Below, one piece after another: positions 20,357-30,710 of a stretch of DNA of 64,000 nt. The position numbers were made by a program, and so were the translations under genes. Below the pieces are notes generated by a model. That model did not search any database. It was not told the DNA's origin and saw nothing but the letters and a program-made list of their open reading frames with translations. Every line of letters starts with the position of its first letter. Position 1 is the first letter of the stretch. Source of the DNA: Punica granatum. Taxonomy: Eukaryota; Streptophyta; Magnoliopsida; Myrtales; Lythraceae. The stretch covers positions 21,736,274 through 21,800,273 of the forward strand of contig NC_045129.1 of assembly GCF_007655135.1 (NCBI RefSeq). The letters are read 5' to 3'.

Positions 20357-22098
20357 GCTGCGAATATCATCAGGGTGCGCCGGGGCACACTCTCGATAAT
20401 TGTTGGAGGTTGCAAGACGAGATCCAAAGGAGGATCGACAGCAACAGGCTCACCTTCAACGCCGTCAGGCCCCCGAATGTGTAGGAGAACCCCCTCCCGG
20501 ACCATAGGCCGAGTTCGGGACCTTCCATTAACATGATCTCCACGTGCGCCTCAGGGAGGGACGAAGACGCGCGAGACGACCCCCTTCCCTTCATGATCTA
20601 CTATACCCCCGAGGAACCCACGGTCGGATTCGCGGGGCACGTGGCTTTGTCGGCTCCATTCGTCGTGGATATCCCTTGCGAGAACCGTATGCCGACAGCA
20701 AGGTCCCCTGGACCTATGAAGGAAGTATCGGGAGTGTTGAGCAGCAGTTTAGTGTCATGGGGGTGACACGTTCGGGCCGGGTGTACGAGAACCCAGCGAT
20801 CAGAGACAAAGGGAAGGCGCCTGCAACTGAAGGTGGGACGGCGCCTGAAAGCTCGCCTTTTCCGTCCAAGAAGGTGACCGAGGAGGAAGCCGAAGCATTC
20901 ATGAAGACCGTGAAGGCGAGCGAATACATAGTGGTCGAGCAAATGGCCAAGTCCCTGGCCCATATCTCATTGCTCGCCCTCCTCCTCGGCTCGGAACCGC
21001 ACCGAGAAGCCCTCCTCCGGGTACTGACTTCGGCGCAAGTTCCCAAAGGGACGCCCCCGGATAGGATAAAGGAGACTATCGGGTCCATCTTCTCCAACAC
21101 CATCTCGTTCTCGGACGACGAGCTCCCGTCCGAAGGTTGGTCACATTCATGGGCGTTGCACATTGTCTACAAGTGCAACAACTACATCATTGGCCGGGTC
21201 ATGATTGACAATGGGTCCGCCCTCAACGTCTGCCCGGTGACCACCCTGAAACAGATGAACGTGGACCTCAATCGAGTCCGCCCAAGCAAAACAGCGGTCC
21301 GAGCCTTTGACGGCTCACGCAGGGAGGTGAACGGGGAGATCGACCTCCTCATAGATGTTGGCCCGTGCTCGTTCAGCATCACATTCCAAGTGCTCGACAT
21401 CTCGAATGAGTTCAGCCTGTTGCTAGGGAGGCCCTGGATCCACTCGGCCGGCGCCGTCCCCTCCTCTCTGCACCAAAGCCTGAAGTTCATCGTCGAGGAA
21501 AAGCTCATTACGGTGAAGGGAGAGGAGGACTACGCCATCTACAAGGAGACAGCGGTGCCCTATATTAGCGTCGGGGACGATGAAAACCTTCAGTTCCATT
21601 CATTCGAAACCATCTCCGTCATCCGGGACTACGAAGAGAGTGGACCGTCCCTTGCCGACCGCATGATAGGAAAGGTTCTCCTTCGCAACAATTACATTCC
21701 CGGCACCGGCCTCGGGGCGCGCGGACAAGGGATCAGCCGCCCTATAGAAGTTGAAGAGTACAAGCACAGGAGGGGACTCGGTTTTTGTCCCTCCTGTCAT
21801 GAAATCATCGAGGCCCACAGGGGCAACCACCTTCATCGCCTCGCCGCACACTACGGGAGGCTCAACAGGGGCTCTCCAGCCCCCCGCTATCGCACTTCTT
21901 CCCCGGGCCTTCACACACCATTGGGGGCACCCTTGACGGCCCTTCCTCGGACTCCGACGACACTCCTGCCGCTCTGTCAGCCGTGTACGCCGTCACCGAG
22001 GAGTTTCCTTCAGGGGTTCACATCCGCTTGGCGTAGGAAAATGAGGAGCTTGACAACTGGACCTCAGTCCCGCGCTACTCGGCTGTGATTGCCGATGT
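20357..22098 (+). pseudogene. gag-pro: gag C-terminus and protease of element 2, broken
   Basis: It opens with the zinc-knuckle codons CEYHQGAPGHTLDNC, so the capsid part is separated by element 1. Lesions: TAG at 20482-20484, a one-base loss near 20680, another near 21890 and TAG at 22034-22036. The protease is recognisable: MIDNGSALN near 21204-21230 and LLLGRPWI near 21420-21440. The G-patch-like PGTGLGARGQG follows. The segment ends at the GTAAG donor. Confidence 0.88.
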
Positions 22099-22310
22099 GT
22101 AAGGCTTATCCATGTATAAGATGTGCCCCGTGTGTCGGCATAAGCCATACGCCACACAGCGGGAGAGGGGTTTCTATTATGGCTTCATATTCCCATTATC
22201 AATGAAATCTCTCACGCATTTTTTTGAATTCCCATGCGTTTCATCCCCTCCTTTTATTCTCTATTTCGCAGCGTTATGAATTTTCTAAGACAATTCTCTC
22301 GAATTTCCAA
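22099..22310 (+). other. Intron copy of element 2, acceptor altered
   Basis: The donor GTGTAAGG is kept. The acceptor region TTTTCTAAGACAATTCTCTC is kept, but the final CAGG is CAAG, which would shift the AG by one base. Length is 212 bp to the aligned border. Confidence 0.65.
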
Positions 22311-25300
22311 GCTCCACTCGAATCCAAATCCTCGACACTTCGATTCGAACCTATTCCAAGAGCACCTCGGTGAGCCCCAACCCGTATACTTTGGGGAAGG
22401 GCTCCCCGAGGATAGTCAAGTGCCCGAGATAGAAGAGAGTTTGCGTCGCCTCGAGGACCATCAAATCACCTCGGTCGAGCCAACAGAGGAGATCAACGTG
22501 GGCACCGAAGAAGAGCCCCGCACCTTGAAGATCGGGACAGCCCTAGACCCTACGCAACGAATCCGGATGATCGACCTCCTGAAGGAATACCAAGAGGTCT
22601 TCGCCTGGTCTTATGCCGACATGCCCGGCTTAGACCCTTCAATAGTCGAGCACTTCCTTCCACTCGACACTGAGAAATTCCCGCCCAAGCGGCAACAGTT
22701 ACGACGACAGCGAGCTAGCCTCCTCCTCCGCATCAAGGAAGAAGTCGTCAAACAGATCAATGCGGGATTCCTCGAAGTCTGCAACTACTCCGAGTGGGTG
22801 GCGAACATTGTACCGGTAGAAAAGAAGGATGGAAGAGTCCGAGTTTGCGTCGACTACCGAGGCCTCAACAAAGCTAGCCCTAAGGACAATTTCCCCCTGC
22901 CGCACATCGACGTCCTAGTCGACAATACGGCGCGCCACGCCCAGTTCTCTTTCATGGACAGCTTCTCCGGATACAATCAAATCCGGATGGCCGAAAAAGA
23001 CAAGCTCAAGACGACGTTCACCACAATGTGGGGAACCTTTTGCTACTGTGTTATGCCTTTCGGCCTCAAGAACGCAGGGGCAACTTATCAGAGGGCTATG
23101 GTCACACTATTCCACGACATGATGCACAAAGAAGTCGAGGTATACGTCGATGACATGATCGCCAAGTCCAAGGAGGGAGAAGACCACCTTGTCAACCTGA
23201 AGCGCCTTTTCGATCGCTTGAGAGAATACAAGCTCAGGCTCAATCTGGCAAAATGCACATTTGGTGCCCGATCAGGAAAGCTGCTAGGGCTCGTGGTCAG
23301 TGAGTGCGGCATCGAAGTGGATCCGGACAAAGTCAAGGCGATCAAAGAACTTCCCCCGCCATCGACGGTTCGGGAGGTACGCGGCTTCTTGGGGCGGTTG
23401 AATTACATTGCGCGCTTCATTGCAAATCTGACGGATAAGTGTCAGCCACTCTTTCGCTTGCTTCGCAAGAACGCAGCGATGGAATGGGACCACGAGTGTC
23501 AGAAGGCCTTCGACACCATATTGGTACCACCCGTGCCGAATCGACCCCTCATTTTATACCTCACGGTACGCCGATAGTCCTTAGGGTGCATGCTAGGGCA
23601 AGAAGACGAGTCGACGCGCACGGAAAGGGCGATATACTACTTGAGCAAGAAGTTCACTGAGGGAGAGTCCAATTATCCAGAAATCGAGAAGATGTGTTGC
23701 GCGTTGGTATAGGTCATGCAGAGGCTCCAACAGTACACGCTCTATCACACGATCCGCTTGCTGTCAAAAGCGGACCCCCTGCGGTATTTACTCGACAGCC
23801 CCTCCTCCATGAGGAACATCGCAAAATGGCGCTGTCAACTGACGGAGTACGACATAGAGTACGTGCCCCGCACATCTGTCAAGGGGCAAGCGATTGCCGA
23901 CCACCTAGCAGAATTCCCGATCGACGATGATACGCCGATTAACACGGACTTCCCAGATGAAGGAATCCTCCAGGTGGACAAAGAGAAAGAGGAGCCAACC
24001 TGGAAGATGTACTTTGACGGGGCTGTCAATTCCGTGGGATCAGGAGTTGGGGCGGTGTTGATATCCCCGGACAGGCGCCATTACCCGGTCGCTGTGAAAG
24101 TGGACTTCTCTTGTACCAATAATGTGGCCGAGTACGAAGCGTGCATCCTCGGTTTGCAAGAGGCGGTCGATTTCAAGGTGAAGGAGTTAGAGGTATTCGG
24201 TAACTCCATGCTCACAATCTTCCAAACGCTGTGGCAATGGAAGACGAAAGACGCGAAGTTAGTCCCGTACCATGAGTATCTTGAGGAATTGGCGAAGAAT
24301 TTCGAGAAGATCTCATTCATCTACACTCCACGCGCAAAGAATCAGTTCGCGGACGCACTCGCAACACTCGCATCTATGGCGAGTATCTCAGAGGGGAACA
24401 TCATCGAACCTCTCGAAATCGAAGTGGCCAAAAGCCCGGCCCACTGCAACACAATTGAAGAGTCCGAAGCGAAGCCGTGGTACGAAGACATTAGGAACTT
24501 CTTGCAAATGAGCCAATATCCCCCATTCGCTGATCGCCGCGACCGAAAGACGCTCAGACGCCTTGCGATGCACTACTTTCTAAGCGGCGAGATACTATAC
24601 CGCCGCTCCATTGATTCCACGCTCCTCCGGTGCATCGACGAACACGAATCGCGACGTCTTATGGAGGAAGTGCACGGGGGAAGTTGTGGACCTCATATGA
24701 ATGGCCTCATGCTCGCCAAAAAGATCATGCGCTTAGGCTATTCCTGGTCCACCATGGAAACTGATTGTGTAAAGCATGTTAGGCATTGCCACCGATGCCA
24801 AGTTTACGCAGATCAGATTAAGGCACCGCCCAACGAGCTACGCCCTATGACAGCCCCGTGGCCTTTCTCAATGTGGGGAATGGACGTGATTGGCCCGATC
24901 AACCCCAAAGCGTCTAACGGACACATGTTCATCCTGGTGGCGATTGACTACTTCACCAAGTGGATCGAGGCTATCACTCTCGCGTCGGTCACCGCGAAAG
25001 TCGTGGCCCGTTTTCTCAGACGCGACGTCATCGCCCGATACGGGATCCCTGCGACAATCATCACGGACAACGCCAAGAACCTGAACAACAAGGTCATCGA
25101 CGAGCTCTGTGCACAATTCAAAATCTGACATCGCAACTCCACCCCGTACCGTCCCTAAATGAACGGTGCGGTAGAGGCGGCAAATAAGAACATCAAGAAG
25201 ATCATCGAAAAAATGACGGTGAACTACAAGGATTGGCACGAGATGCTCCCCTATGCACTCTTGGTGTACCGAACATCCATACGGACTTCAACCGGGGCAA

Positions 25301-25725
25301 CCCCATACTCCTTGGTCTATGGCATGGAGGCAGTCCTCCTAATCAAAGTAGAGATTCGTTCCATGAGAATCCTTGCCGAGGCCGAACTTGCAAAAGCAGA
25401 GTGGGCGAAACAGCGATACGAACAGTTAAACCTCATTGACGAGAAGAGGCTGAAGGCACTATACCACGGACAGTGCTACTAACAGAGGATGGCTTGAGCA
25501 TTCAACGCCAAAGTCCGTCACCGAGAGTTCAGTCCCGGTGACCTCGTCTTGAGAAAGGTCTTACATGTCGTACCCGACTCTCGAGAAAAGTTCTCGTACA
25601 AATACGACGGTCCTTTCATCATCAAAGAGATCTTCTCCGGGGGAGCAGTCATTATGAGCGATATGGACGGCACTGAAAATGCGCTTCCCGTCAATGCTGA
25701 CGCCATCAAGAAGTACTATCCCTGA
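22311..25725 (+). pseudogene. pol: Pol of element 2 (RT-RNaseH-aRNaseH-INT), six nonsense codons
   Basis: One frame is kept throughout, with no frameshift. In-frame stops are at 23575 (TAG), 23710 (TAG), 25126 (TGA), 25156 (TAA), 25480 (TAA) and 25495 (TGA). All six are C-to-T or G-to-A changes relative to the other copies. A 27-bp in-frame deletion lies near 23520, between RT and RNase H. YVDD is near 23143-23154. The second RNase H starts with WKMYFDGAV near 24003. Integrase retains the HHCC finger and the first two catalytic Asp; the Glu lies downstream of the stops at 25126 and 25156. The frame ends KKYYP then TGA at 25723-25725. Confidence 0.92.
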
Positions 25726-25862
25726 GCACTTGTACTCGTTTTCCATTCGCCGGGCTTCGCGCCTGCTTCATTTGTAAAACATTTCCGTTCACATGCACGA
25801 ATACCAACTCCTGCCATTTGTCCAATACAAAACTTTTTTTTTTTAGAGAAAAAATGAATCTC

Positions 25863-26150
25863 CCGCTAGGTCGAAAACCTCCTCGAGGCGACCTAGGCAA
25901 AAGCTAGGGAACGAGCGGCACGACTTAAAATCCCGCAAAGGGGAGTTGCGGCAAAAGGAGAGCATAAACCACTTCCTCGCTAGGTCGAAAACCCGTAAAG
26001 GGCGGCCTAGGCAAAAGTTGGAGGAGCCAAGGGGTGCGATTCCGCCCAAACATGGGGGGATCGTAGCAAAAGGTGAGCATTCATGTGAGAAAAACTAAAT
26101 AAAACACCCCGCTAGGTTATCACGCATCTCGCGGCCTAGGCAAAAGTTAG
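25863..26150 (+). repeat. CTAGG...CCTAG hairpin units of element 2
   Basis: Units at 25866-25896, 25980-26010 and 26112-26139. In the second unit the inner pairing is CCC-GTAAA-GGG instead of the CCTC-GAGG type seen in element 1 unit 1, so the pairing is kept with different bases. Confidence 0.8.
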
Positions 26151-26739
26151 GGGACAATGTCGGCTCGACCACGAAAGGAGAGCGACACATCTCCGTGGAG
26201 CTACATTGAGTAGTAGTTCGGCATTCTCCGACGCAAGCAAACTCTTTTCGACTCTCCCGGCTCGAGACTCACCCCGGAATGGGGCCGAATCAACATATCC
26301 TTGACTTGGAGGATCCCATAAGATCCCTCCCTTTACCTTTATGCACGCAATCCTACGGGTTACCCGTCTCAGAAAAGCCATTCCCCGATAAGGACACGGC
26401 TGCCTTCCAAATGGCCACCGATATCACGTCCCTAACACATCTTTACATAGATTCCTTTTACACATTGTAGTCTCAACGATATCACGCTGCTGACATCCTA
26501 CGCGCAGGTGCGATCGGGAACCTCGAGGGATGCTCCTTGCTGACGGACCCATGGCTGTCTCACGCGGCAGGTTGTACTCTCAAGGCGCCGGAAGTAGTCA
26601 AGGAATGCCCCACGCCATCTAAGCCAACAATGCTGAAAGAAGAACAAACAATGGGAGATCATCATCAGTCACAGCACATAAAGCGGTTCGAACCCAACCC
26701 CAAGCGAGCCATATCACATAGCGGTTTCCGGACTAAGTT
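26151..26739 (+). other. 3' noncoding tail of element 2, non-repetitive part
   Basis: It is similar to 13706-14000 of element 1 and, reversed, to 57500-57930 of element 3. No gene is supported. Confidence 0.6.
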
Positions 26740-27775
26740 CAAGCATTCGGGTCTATCCCGGTCATTCAGGTCCATCCTGGTCACATTCGAGTCCCTCCCG
26801 GTCATTCAGGTCCATCCTGGTCACATTTGGGTCCGTCCCGGTCATTCAGGTCCATCCTGGTCACATTCGGGTCTATCCCGATCATTCAGGTCCATCCTGG
26901 TCTCATTCAGCTCCTTCCGATCATTCAGGTCCTTCCGGTCTAAATTCCGGTCACTCAGGTCCTCTCGGTCGTTCGGGCTCATTCGGCCTAATTTTCATTC
27001 GTTCGGGTCCGCCCGATCTAAATTCCTGTCATTTGTGTCCGTCCGATCTAAATTTCGGTCATTCGGATCCTTCCGGTCTAAATCCCGGTCACTCAGGGTC
27101 CATTCGGTCAAAATTCCGGTTATTCGGTCCACCTAGTCTAAATTCCGGTCATTCGGGTCCATCCAATCTAAATTCCGATCATTCGGGTCTATCCCGGTCA
27201 CATTCAGGTCTATCCTGGTTCATGCATTCGGGTCTATCCCGGTCATTCAAGTCTATCCTGGTTCATGCATTCGGGTCTATCCCGGTCATTCAGGTCCATC
27301 CTGGTTCATGCATTCGGGTCTATCCCGGTCATTCAGGTCCATCCTGGTTCATGCATTCGGGTTCGTCCCGGTCATTCAGGTCCATCCTGGTTCATGCATT
27401 CGGGTTCGTCCCGGTCATTCAGGTCCATCCTGGTTCATGCATTCGGGTTCGTCCCGGTCATTCAGGTCCATCCTGGTTCATGCATTCGGGTCCATCCCGG
27501 TCACATTCAGGTCTATCCTGGTTCATGCATTCGGGTCTATCCCGGTCATTCAGGTCTATCCTGGTTCATGCATTCGGGTCCATCTCGGTCACATTCAGGT
27601 CTATTCTGGTTCATGCATTCGGGTCTATCCCAGTCATTCAGGTCTATCTTGGTTCATGCATTCGGGTCTATCCCGGTCATTCAGGTCTATCTTGGTTCAT
27701 GCATTCGGGTCTATCCCGGTCACATTCAGGTCTATCCTGGTTCATAGGCATTCGGGTCCATCCCGGTTCTAATTT
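26740..27775 (+). repeat. Tandem array, 43-bp unit with covarying hairpins
   Basis: The core unit joins CATTCGGGTCTATCCCGGT, CATTCAGGTCTATCCTGGT and TCATG, with a period of 43 bp (27265 vs 27308). The left part is more degenerate. Each unit has two potential stems, CGGG-TCTAT-CCCG and CAGG-TCYAT-CCTG. Overlapping ORFs in several frames (27033-27875 and others) are repeat artefacts. Confidence 0.9.
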
Positions 27776-27876
27776 CCCGCACAATGTCCCAATGTATCCA
27801 AGCAAGGCGCGAGCAGCCACGGGGGAGCAGCATCAGAGCAGTCGCCGGGCCCCAAAAAGGGGGTGCTTCTTATAAT

Positions 27877-27923
27877 CTTTGGCTACATCCTCTAACCGAG
27901 CATGCAACCAAAGAGGGGCAAGC
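27877..27923 (+). other. Pre-LTR stem and PPT of element 2
   Basis: CTTTGG 27877-27882 pairs with CCAAAG 27908-27913, followed by AGGGGCAAGC before the LTR start. Confidence 0.8.
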
Positions 27924-29154
27924 TGTCAGCACCCTATTTTGGCCCACCGGCTTCTTACACGAGAACCCCCGACCGAAGACTGGGTTACTATTCATCACCC
28001 GACAATCAGAGGCAAATGTGCTGGCATAGAGTCATGAATGACGGGAGAGAAACATGGTCCAATGAGAAGACAGGGAAAAGCAATCAGAAAGGCAAACAGA
28101 CGACAAATCTCAAAGCAATGGGAGCTGGCACTGCGGCACTATTCATCACCGAATCACCGAAGCACCGAAAGGTGCCCAATGTGGGACTCTAAAAATCCCT
28201 CTCAGTGCCAAAATGACCAATGACGCATCCAGACGCATTTTGGAGGTGTCCGGCTTAAGCCGGGACACCCCCGATCTCTCACGGACACCTTTTCTAACAG
28301 GGCTCCCAGGGCCCGCTCCACTAACAAGTGAACGGCATCCCAAAACGGGCCTACAGGCACCCAGGGACTGCCAGGGTCGTGGAACAAGCTTCAGACGACC
28401 TTTCGGAACTCTATAGGACCCCCCGAGGGACGTTCCAGTGGCAGCAAGCACCCCTGGTGAATCTTCGGGGCACATTCACGGAAAACAGAGATCACAACGA
28501 TCCCAGAGCATCTCGAGACATTCAGGGAACACTGAGAAAGCCCTGGTCATAAGTCCCTAGGTCTTCCCGGGCCAACGGTCTTCGGCCGAGGATGACGAAC
28601 CAACGATCTCCCACGAGGCAAAAGGGTCACCGAAACGAATGTTAAGATGCACAAAGAGCAATCAGGGACCGAGGGCATTCAATTCCACTCCGAATGTCCG
28701 AACAGGGCAAAACCGACTCTCGAGGCGCCGAGTCACCCGAACATCCGTTCACACGACGTATGGCGATATTAGACTCATTCAAATCCTCTTCGTTCAAGCA
28801 TTCCAAATCTATAAACTAATCGGACATCGGAGTAGAATGGGACCCACAGCTCAGCCAAGCCAAGCCATCAAGCCACGGCTCAAACCCTAGATCTCGGCTT
28901 GATTCCTAAGCCGCGGCTTGGCCTCAATTAGCCGCGGCTAAATCCCTCACCTGGCGGCTCCAAGCCCTCCCCTCCACAAAATTCAAATTTCCCTCACATC
29001 CATCACCTCTCCATCACCTCCCATCAACTTTCCTTTGCTTTCCCCTCACTCAACATGACTATTTCCCCTCCCTAATCTCCTCTAGATTTCGGCAGCCCAT
29101 GCTTAAGCCTCCAAACCGCAATTAACTTCACTTAACCGAACCATTAGAGCATCC

Positions 29155-29160
29155 TATAAG
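29155..29160 (+). promoter_or_regulatory. Probable TATA box of element 2 LTR
   Basis: CCTATAAGTTCCC is at the same LTR position as 16792. Confidence 0.55.
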
Positions 29161-30190
29161 TTCCCTAGCATCATTAGGCTTAATCACTTCTTCCACTTCA
29201 CTCTCTCTCAAGCCAATCTCTCTCCAAAAACCTCTCAAACCCCAGCCATTCCCCACGCCTTCGTCCAGCCCGTGCCAAGGCCAAAACCGGCCAAAATCAT
29301 CGGAAAACCACCCGGTATTCCGGTGACCACTCGACCCGACTTAAACCAAAAATCACCAAACTCCCTAGCCTACATATTTCCCACCCCCTAAGTCCATTTC
29401 CGGGCTTAGTTTTTCCATTTGAAGCCTCCATCCTCGTGTTTTGGCCGTACGAAGGGTCGGGTCCCAAGGACGCTAGCCGGGTGCAACCACGCCTTAACGA
29501 CGTGCCATTTCCTCCCACGACTTCGCCGAGTCGTGCCATCACGTTCAAAGGGTTCCTCACAACCCTCACCCTACCCCGTGAAGAGGTGGTCACGGTCCGA
29601 GGGCCGATCAACCGTGCACAACCACCGTTCATTCGTTTCTCCTTTACCGGGTTCTTCACGTTTTTTACCGAACTTTCTCTCACATTTTCAAGCTTGTCCA
29701 GGGCTTAGCACGCTCGGGACTACCCACGGGCGTCTAGATCTGTCTCTTAGGAGTCCAACGAGCCCGATCTCGCACCGTGCCGTGGCCGGAGCAAGCGTGC
29801 CGACCCATTTTCCCGAAACTGCCGCTGCTGCACCCCTCTCGGGTCACTCCACCCGTAGCTCCAAACCGAGTCTTGCGACTCTCAAGGCCGCTTCCCCGAC
29901 TCTTTTCCTCGTGCATCGAGACTAGGTAACGTCTCTTTACAACTTAGAGAAGCTATAATCCTCAATCCTTGCTTGCATGAAGTGTTTACTCGGTCTAAAG
30001 GCCCGGGGTGCATGAAAGCTTACGTTTTTCTTTCGGATTTATGTCTCCCATGCATTCCCATGCAACGTGCGTCCATTATATCTATTTGTATGATCAGGCC
30101 ATGTCTATATGATGGGTAAGCTTGCGTGCCACGGTGGGAAGTGGCTCGGATCCGGACGGGAGAGGTCCCCTTGGCCACGGTTGAGCCACG

Positions 30191-30710
30191 GGACTCACGG
30201 TCTAGTCTCTAAGGAGAGACCCGTGAGCTCCCTTGGCTTGCCCGGGGCTAGGGTGGTCTCTCTTCTCCCGAAGAGGGTTGATTCCCACGTTTTTTTTACC
30301 GTTAATCACATGTAGCATGATGGCATGACGGGAAAAGACCCGAATCGGGGCCGGAGAAGCCCTCCCGACCCGTGTGAGCCATGGAAGCTCAAGGCCTTCC
30401 TTTGAGGAATGTGGCCGAGAGCTTCCTTGGACCACACGAGTCCGGGAAGTTTTCTTCCACCTCGAGACGGGCCAATTCCCGTGTTTTTATCCATTTCGTT
30501 ATTAGTTGAATCAATGTGGTATTGTTGTTTCCGTTTAAACACGTCGTTCGTGTGTGTTTTGTGCGATTTCATGTGATTATGACCACGGCTAAAACGTGAT
30601 TAAACGAATGGAATGATACGGGATCTAGGAAGGGGAGCTTTAGAAGGGTTCGGCCATGCCAAGGAATCCACGGCCATCCCCTTGGCAATAGGGGCCGTGA
30701 GGCTCCTTGG
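30191..30710 (+). repeat. Repeated hairpin modules in element 2 LTR
   Basis: At least three ~170-bp degenerate modules each carry an inverted repeat. 30191-30232 has CTCACGG...CCGTGAG. 30371-30442 has GGAAGCTC...GAGCTTCC inside a longer stem from CGTGTG to CACACG. 30659-30710 has CCAAGGA...TCCTTGG around CGGCC...GGCCG. A fourth, weaker module lies near 30940-31070. Element 1's LTR has only two modules. Confidence 0.7.

Noticed and set aside
27033..27875. ORFs rich in HSGLSRSFRSILVHAFG-like repeats
   Set aside because: They are the 43-bp array translated in successive frames. The array is noncoding by position and differs between elements.
20357..27923. Model in which elements 1 and 2 share the LTR at 15445-20356 as a recombinant LTR-int-LTR-int-LTR array
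   Set aside because: Element 2's own 3' LTR is far more diverged from 15445-20356 than the two element 1 LTRs are from each other, so nesting in element 2's gag fits better. The missing left flank prevents full exclusion.
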